From Artocarpus heterophyllus (taxonomy: Eukaryota > Streptophyta > Magnoliopsida > Rosales > Moraceae), in assembly GCA_025403435.1 (NCBI GenBank), contig CM046345.1, forward strand, positions 10,420,235 to 10,484,234: a stretch of DNA of 64,000 nucleotides, given 5' to 3'. Numbering within the stretch: the first letter of the stretch is position 1; each line of letters opens with the position of its first letter. This document shows, in pieces, positions 58,301-64,000 of the stretch. Under the pieces are notes generated by a model that did not search any database, was not told the origin of the DNA, and saw nothing but the letters and a program-made list of their open reading frames with translations. A program made the position numbers and the translations under genes.

Positions 58301-60639
58301 ATGAGCGGTGGTGGTGTGTTTGGTACGGGATTGAAGAATGAAGTTGGTGAATACAATTGCTTTCTGAACGTTATTATACAGGTAGTTGTAGTCTTATGAT
58401 AGTGGGTTGCCAAATTTATGATCTTAGTGCACCTTTCTGCCTTATTTCAAACTTTTGGGCATCTTGACATTTTGGATTTTATTATATATATAAACTCAGT
58501 CATTATGGCACGTTAGACGGTTCCGGGAAGAGTTCCTGCAGAGATCGCCATCAGAACATATTCATGTGGGCACTCCTTGTGTTGTCTGTGCATTGTATGA
58601 AATATTTTCTGCCTTGAGCATCGCATCTACAGATTCGCTAAGAGAAGCAGTTGCTCCTACTTCTTTGAGAACAGCTTTGAGCAACCTGTATCCAGATAGT
58701 AATTTCTTCCAGGAGGTAATTAGTCTTCGTATAACTTCAACAACATTTATTCACGTTGTTGTTCCCAAGTCATCCAATCATTGGAATTTGGTATGTTGTG
58801 ATTGAGTTAATACTGATCGCAGGGTCAAATGAATGATGCTTCTGAGGTGTTGGCAGTGATATTTGACTGCCTTCATCGCTCATTTACTGGTTCTAGTGTT
58901 TCTAATACTGAATTAGTGGCAAACCGTTCTGCTTGGGATTGTGCAAATAATGCTTGTATTGCACATTCCATTTTTGGAATGGACATTCTTGAACGTATGA
59001 ATTGCCGTTTTTGTCTGATGGAGTCGAGGTATCTCAAGTACACTTCTTTCTTTCACAATGTAAACGCCAGTGCTCTTCGGACAATCAAGGTATGTGTTAG
59101 GAGGAATATACTTTCATGGTTCTTTTTTCCACATAGAATTGAGAAATTAGTTGAGGTGTTTCTGATATGTCGGCTAAATCCTCTTCTTTTTTTTTCACCC
59201 TTTTTTGCTATGCAGGTTATGTGTTCTGAGTGCTCTTTTGATGAGCTTTTAAACCTTGTAGAGATGAATCATCAGTTGGCTTGTAATCCTGAGTGGGAAG
59301 GTTGTGGGAAACTCAACTACATCCACCGCATTCTCTCGTCTCCTCCTCATGTTTTTACTACAGGTGAGTTGAGTTCTTGAAAAAACATTCAGTTTCTTTG
59401 TATCTGGGCTAGAAAAAAAGAAAACAAAACTGCTCGTAAACGAAAAATGTGCTTGCCTTTGCAGTCATGGGTTGGCAGAATACTTGTGAGAGTATTGAGG
59501 ATATCACGGCAACATTAAAGGCGCTTAACAACGAGATAGACATCAGTGTCCTTTATCGTAGTTTAGATCCAAATAAAAAGCATAGATTGGTTTCTGTGGT
59601 ATGTATATTTGGATAAACCTCAGAAAGCCTTCACCGGGTTATTTATATTTCATTATTCTGCTTGTTCTTTACAATATTCTTAATTTAATTTAAGTTAATT
59701 TTTATTTTTATTTTTATTTTTCTTCAACAGAGTTATATGTTTGCGGAGGAGAAATGTTTAGTTTGTTTGATCGTTGAGAAAAAGCATCATCCTTATCTGT
59801 AAATTTGGGACCCTTGGCCATCTTTTCCCTTTCTTCTTTCAGGCAAAAAAAAATCTGTCTCCATGAAAACTCTAATAGTTTGGAAGCTCAGTGCGGAGAA
59901 AGATATCAAACTTGTAATCTCCAATTTGAATATTTGGTCCCTGCTTGCTTATTTTTGCATGTATCGAGGCATATCATGTCGATTCATTGAATTGGTCCAG
60001 TAACTGCTTACTTTTGGAACTTATTTGTTATGGGGGTTTCGATGGCCTCCAGTGTGAGAAAATTGTTTGCCTTAGTGGTCTCTGTTAGCTTATTTTTAGT
60101 GTTTCTTTTCTTGTTCGTTTTACTTTCCTTTTTGCTTTTGAGGATTCTTTATCCTCTCTCTATCAATGAAAGGATGTTTTCTTGTTTAAGAAAAAAAGAG
60201 GATGTTTTCTTGTATTAGAAAAAAAAGTTCGTGACTTATTTTCTCGTTGTAACTTTAGGTTTGCTATTATGGGCAACATTATCATTGCTTTGCCTACAGT
60301 CATGAACAAGGATGCTGGATTATGTATGATGATAGCACTGTCAAGGTATGTTCATTTAGAGCAAATACTAGGGGAAACCACTCACCGATAGAAAGTAGGT
60401 CGCACAATGTTGTGCGCACTTTCTATTAGTTGTGATTCTCAAGCTTCTTTTTCTTTTTTTTTTCTTTTTTTTTTTTCAGCTTAGTGCATGACACCTCTTT
60501 TGCCATCTTTTCCTGTGTTACAACTTCTGCCTTCTGCCTATTGTCTCTCTAGGTGGTTGGTAGCTGGGCTGATGTTCTTTCCTCATGTGAAAGAGGGCAT
60601 TTACAACCTCAAGTTCTTTTTTTTGAAGCTGTAAACTAG
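52301..60639 (+). CDS. Ubiquitin carboxyl-terminal hydrolase-related protein with DUF627, DUF629, C2H2 finger and USP53/54-like domain
   Basis: Exons: 52301-54949, 55028-55156, 55249-55440, 55561-55610, 55751-56066, 56198-56327, 56412-56591, 57096-57191, 58185-58381, 58500-58715, 58823-59089, 59216-59363, 59465-59598, 60259-60345, 60553-60639. All are GT-AG and in phase, 4878 nt, 1625 aa plus stop. Domains: Ala-rich start; TPR-like DUF627 (about 65-250); DUF629 (about 330-880) with a C2H2 finger (CCSCNEKF...HYQHVVQEH, about 396-418); charged coiled coil in exon 5; and a C-terminal peptidase-C19-like domain. Cys box GLKNEVGEYNCFLNVIIQ puts the nucleophile at Cys1306; the His box CYYGQHYHCFAY has His1575, with YDD (1592-1593) after it. 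The domain resembles animal USP53/USP54 more than ordinary USPs. It would be expected to act on ubiquitin chains, but activity is unproven. It resembles At3g47890-type proteins as I recall them. No break seen. Confidence 0.93.
57775..57870 (+). repeat. Possible SINE-like fragment in intron 8 of the DUF629 gene
   Basis: caagtggttaaggtgctgg resembles a tRNA-Leu/Ser-type A box, and gagtttgattttggtttcgagg about 55 bp later is a poor B-box match. No tail or target duplication identified, so confidence is low. Confidence 0.3.
59599..60258 (+). other. Intron 13 of the DUF629 gene (660 bp), with a decoy splice acceptor
   Basis: It starts gtatgt after exon 13 and ends ctttag at 60258. A pseudo-acceptor (ttcaacag at about 59730) is followed by a short open stretch that ends in a stop after about 23 codons and lacks the expected CYYGQHY block. 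The true exon at 60259 carries that block in the right phase. Confidence 0.7.
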
Positions 60640-63600
60640 ATTCTTTTTGTGGATCTTGTCACATTATTATCTGCAGTACCGAGCATTCAGGTCGCGTGAT
60701 GCATCACGCAATCTGTTTAAGATGATGAAATTTTGCTAATACCCATTCAGACGGCAACACTTGCAAAAATGTTTCCCCAGAAGGAGAAGATGTTTCAATT
60801 TGAAGTCCAGAGTTGTGATGTAAAATTCGTGTGTTGTATAATCGGAGTTTTTGTTGGAGCAACTGGTTCCAAGGGAAGAGTCACGTCTCAAAAGAGTTCT
60901 TCAATTTCAGACAACTATAAAAGCCCGGAAGCATTTGACACTTCGTAGTGGGATAGTGCCTATTATTTCCGCACAATCAGGGTACGCCTCTTCCAAATAT
61001 TTGGGTTTTTTTCCTTTCATTTCTTGGACATCTCAAATAAGAGGGTTTTATAATTGAATGGGGGCTTGAGTGTACAAGGTGGTGTGGCTACATGGGGTTG
61101 AAGGAAGACATAACATGACGCCCATACAATGGTAGTGATTTGCCAGTTACTGGTCAGACCACATACCAGCTTGTAGTTGTAATGGGGCAACTTTAGGTTT
61201 AGATTTGAGTAAATATATGCTAGCTGTTGTTGTGTTTTTTCTCTTTTGCTAAAATGCCCCTGAAAAATTTTGAAAAGTGTTTTGAACAGATCATAGTATC
61301 GCCTATTGGGTTTCTCAGGTGTAACGTACAGTAAATTTCGTACACCATTCTGTCGATTCGATTTCGACGAAAATTTGTTAGGGAAATGAGATTTCTGCCA
61401 TTAATGCTATAGAAGGTTTTCTACTCAGTTTAATACGATGCATGTTATGGAGCATAATTGTATGCAGTCTATTACCTCTATTTTTTTTTTCGTTATTGAC
61501 TTGGAACCTATAAAGTTTATGCTGAAAAAAAGTGCAGGTTATCTATTACAGTTGCACACTAAGTTTAAGTGTACAACTAATTTGTCATCTCCGACATGGT
61601 GGTATGGAGAAATCTATATACAACCGTTTTATAACTTTATGTTTGGTTTAGAGAGAGAGTGTTATTTAGTGTACTAGTGTACAATTCATTTAATGCGTCA
61701 TGTATTTGTGACAAGGTTGTATAGAGAATTTTATACGTACAAATATTTTTTCCGCATTTGGGAAGTTAGTAAAACACTATAGCAATTTAGATTTTACAAT
61801 AGAAAATATTATAGTAAAATGTGATTGAATTATAATTTTTGATTTGAACTAAGTTCTCATATAGCCCTTCAAAAAAATTTTTATGTATGCTTGTGCATGC
61901 ATCTATACACGCTAGAGACTAAGATTTAAAGGAAGCTCCACATTTTTTTGTTTAGTGTTTTTTTTCTCTTTTTTTTTGAGTAAATACTATGAGGTTTTGC
62001 TTCTACAAGTCTAACGTGGCGTCTGGTGCGGAGGTGTCTGGTGCGGATTTAGCCTACTTCAAACCATGAAGCTAGTTTAAAATGGCGTATGATGGAATAA
62101 TAACTGAGATAGCTTAAATCATAAAGGCAAGTTTTAAATTGGCTGCAACACTCAAAATTTAAACTTTGCCTTCCTTCCTTTTAATTTTATACGGTTTGAA
62201 CCAATTTTTCTAATAAAAACCATTCTTATTCGTTTTTTTTTTTTCATAAATTATAATTTTTCAAACACCAGTTTTTATTTTATTATTATTTCAAACATTT
62301 ACAAATGCTCGTTGAAAACTACGTTTAACTATATAATTTAAAATTTACAGTTTAAATCAGAAAATTGTAAACCATGCCATGCACCAAACAAAGGCCTTAA
62401 AAGTTATAATAGAGAGAGAATTAAACGCAAAATCCACATTTTTTTTTCTTCCTCTTCTTTTTTTTTTTTTGGGTGAAAAAAACTATACAAGGTTGACGCA
62501 TTGTGGAGGCAAATATTGCACGTTTTCCGCTAGATCTCTATTAAAATCTTAGAAGCAGTATACGCGTACAAGCAAGCCCATAGTAGACCTCATTCATATC
62601 GCATTGAAAATGGGTGTTACACTGTTTATAAATTTAGGAAGAAGACAACCATGTGAAACATGGGTGTTTGAGAAAGCTCTTTTTTTTAATGAGTAAAAAA
62701 AAAAAAAAGGATCAAAACACTTTAGTCAACTTATGCGGCCACATGGCATTATCACCAAACCTTAATGACGATCCATAAAATACACATTTTCAAGTAACTA
62801 ACAAAATATATTGCATCCCCCTTGCAATAAAATTTGAATATGATAGTGAATTTAGGAACATAATTCAAACATAAAAGACCGTAACAATTAAATTATGTAA
62901 GAGAAAATAATATAGTAAAATCAATTTAGACTAGCTTTTTTTAGTTCGAACTAGAAGCTGTAAATTTGTATATGTAGCATTTAGAGAAATAATTATTATG
63001 AACAACAAAAGAGAATATTTATAGAAATTATAACAACGCAACAATGTGGGTCAAGATTACCCATGGAAAAGAAAGTAAAACTACAAGAGAATAGATCTTA
63101 TAAGAAGAAAATAGCAAAACCCTAGTTCACCAAATATGAACCAATTTTCTGGGCATTGGAATTCTTTTCCTCTGTACGATTCTGAAACTAAAAATATTTC
63201 AGAAGAATATAATATGATTGCACATTCTTTCATGAGAATAGCAAGGGAATTTATTTACATGCCTAGAAGATGTTTCCTCTATACCAATACAAACTGATCA
63301 AAACTACTAAAAAAACGAAAGTCCCAACAACGCTCCAAAATACATAGTTAAAAATTATTCAATATCTAAATATGAGAGAGAGAGAGATGTATTAGTAGAC
63401 AAAAGCCAAAACCAAATCATGGTAAGTAGTTATCACACGCCGAACTTTAATATGTGTAAATCATCTAACACTCGATAAGATCAAACTGAATGATACTATT
63501 GGAACATATTAACTTAAAGAAACAAATCACGTTTACTTTTTAAGGGATGAAAATAACAAACTAATATCCCATGTAGCAAAATTTTCAAAAAAGAAAAAAG

Positions 63601-63640
63601 AAAAAAGAAAATAAGAAAAAAAAAATATAAAGAACTTAAA
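60640..63640. other. 3' UTR then intergenic DNA with MITE-like repeat, no gene seen
   Basis: 60640 to roughly 61250 is probably 3' UTR or flanking DNA of the DUF629 gene. I see no protein similarity in its open frames (60733-61057). From 61250 it is AT-rich, with a MITE-like block at 62020-62400, poly(T)/poly(A) runs (62450-62475, 62688-62710) and a short GA run near 63374-63388. Confidence 0.45.
62020..62400. repeat. MITE-like element with rough terminal inverted repeats
   Basis: The left part (ggcgtctggtgcgga, partly duplicated as gtgtctggtgcgga, then tttagcctacttcaaacc) is approximately the reverse complement of the right end (gtaaaccatgccatgcacc, aaacaaaggcctt). The interior has scattered gtttaaa/tttaaac motifs in both senses. 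Ends and family uncertain. Confidence 0.45.
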
Positions 63641-64000
63641 CAGATATAATAACAACAATATGAATATTTGCTTGATCTAGCAAATGATCGGACCGAGATG
63701 CTTGATTCCCCGTGAGTCTTAGTAGTCTTCTCTGAAAACTAGGGTTTAGTTTTTTCTTGCCCAAGTCATGAACTTTCTTCCTTTTCTTTTTCTTCTTCTT
63801 CTTCTTCTTCTTTCTTTCTTTCTTTCTTCTTCTTCTTCTTCTTCTCCTCCTTGTGCTTCTCCTTTTGGGTTTGAAGAGCTTTGAAGGTTATGAAGGGGTT
63901 GGAGAAGGATGATCATGATAAAGGAAGGATTGGGAGTAGTGATGAAGGGTAATGATGATGGTCGTAGAGAGAGAGAGAGGGAAGAGTCAGACTCAAAGAG
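63641..64000. other. Pyrimidine-rich segment, perhaps the 5' flank of a gene beyond the window
   Basis: A (CTT)n/(CTTT)n run spans about 63778-63850 and a (GA)n run about 63964-63979. The last 250 bases are GC-richer than the preceding DNA. GA/CT runs resemble those at the 5' ends of the other genes here, so a promoter or UTR of a neighbouring gene (most simply on the minus strand) is possible. No coding frame could be supported. Confidence 0.35.

Noticed and set aside
59730..59803. Possible alternative exon after the acceptor at about 59730 in the DUF629 gene
   Set aside because: It stops after about 23 codons and lacks the conserved His box, which is found in phase at 60259-60345.
63684..63708. 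Sequence atcggaccgagatgcttgat near 63684 resembling mature miR166
   Set aside because: Compared with miR166 it has three inserted bases and a substitution, while real miR166 is essentially invariant. I also see no matching star strand within 200 bp on either side.

Overview
The window is nuclear DNA of a dicot-type flowering plant. It is AT-rich, its genes are split by GT-AG introns, its proteins are plant-specific, and it carries Ty1/copia LTR retrotransposons primed by initiator tRNA-Met plus many small MITE-like repeats. I cannot name the species.

Three genes look intact. (1) A CPK10/CPK30-type calcium-dependent protein kinase lies on the minus strand (2831-6006, 8 exons, about 562 aa). 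(2) A PPR-SMR protein lies on the plus strand (35628-38249, one coding exon, 873 aa). (3) A very large DUF627/DUF629 ubiquitin-hydrolase-related protein lies on the plus strand (52301-60639, 15 exons, about 1625 aa); its C-terminal catalytic domain resembles animal USP53/USP54. I rebuilt the exon structures by hand from splice sites and reading-frame phase, and all frames close exactly. A broken plastid-type FAD oxidoreductase (475-1449, minus) sits downstream of the kinase. The kinase and PPR genes are divergent neighbours here; as I recall, they are also neighbours in Arabidopsis at two paralogous loci. Here about 29.6 kb of repeats separates them.

Most of the rest is mobile-element DNA. 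Copia element 1 (23598-32003, plus) has a perfect AGTTA target duplication. It is decayed: many stops, and four Asp-to-Asn changes at conserved catalytic motifs. A solo LTR of the element-2 family (26081-28071) sits inside its protease region. Copia element 2 (40752-50204, minus) has unusually long LTRs (about 2.0 kb), a perfect GCTAT duplication, in-frame stops and a deletion that removes the start of RNase H. Its leader and LTRs carry GC-rich near-palindromes (TCGGC-NN-GCCGA) spaced about 21 bp apart. A third, diverged solo LTR (about 17780-19263) abuts an RNase H-like (RVT_3) fragment. The remaining 6-23 kb, 32-35 kb, 38-41 kb, 50-52 kb and 61-64 kb stretches hold AT-rich DNA, MITE or foldback repeats, short tandem duplications and microsatellites.

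No prokaryote-style system (CRISPR, operon, phage) is present. The most unusual features are the 21-bp-phased palindrome array in element 2, the nested solo LTR, and the plant USP53/54-like gene.
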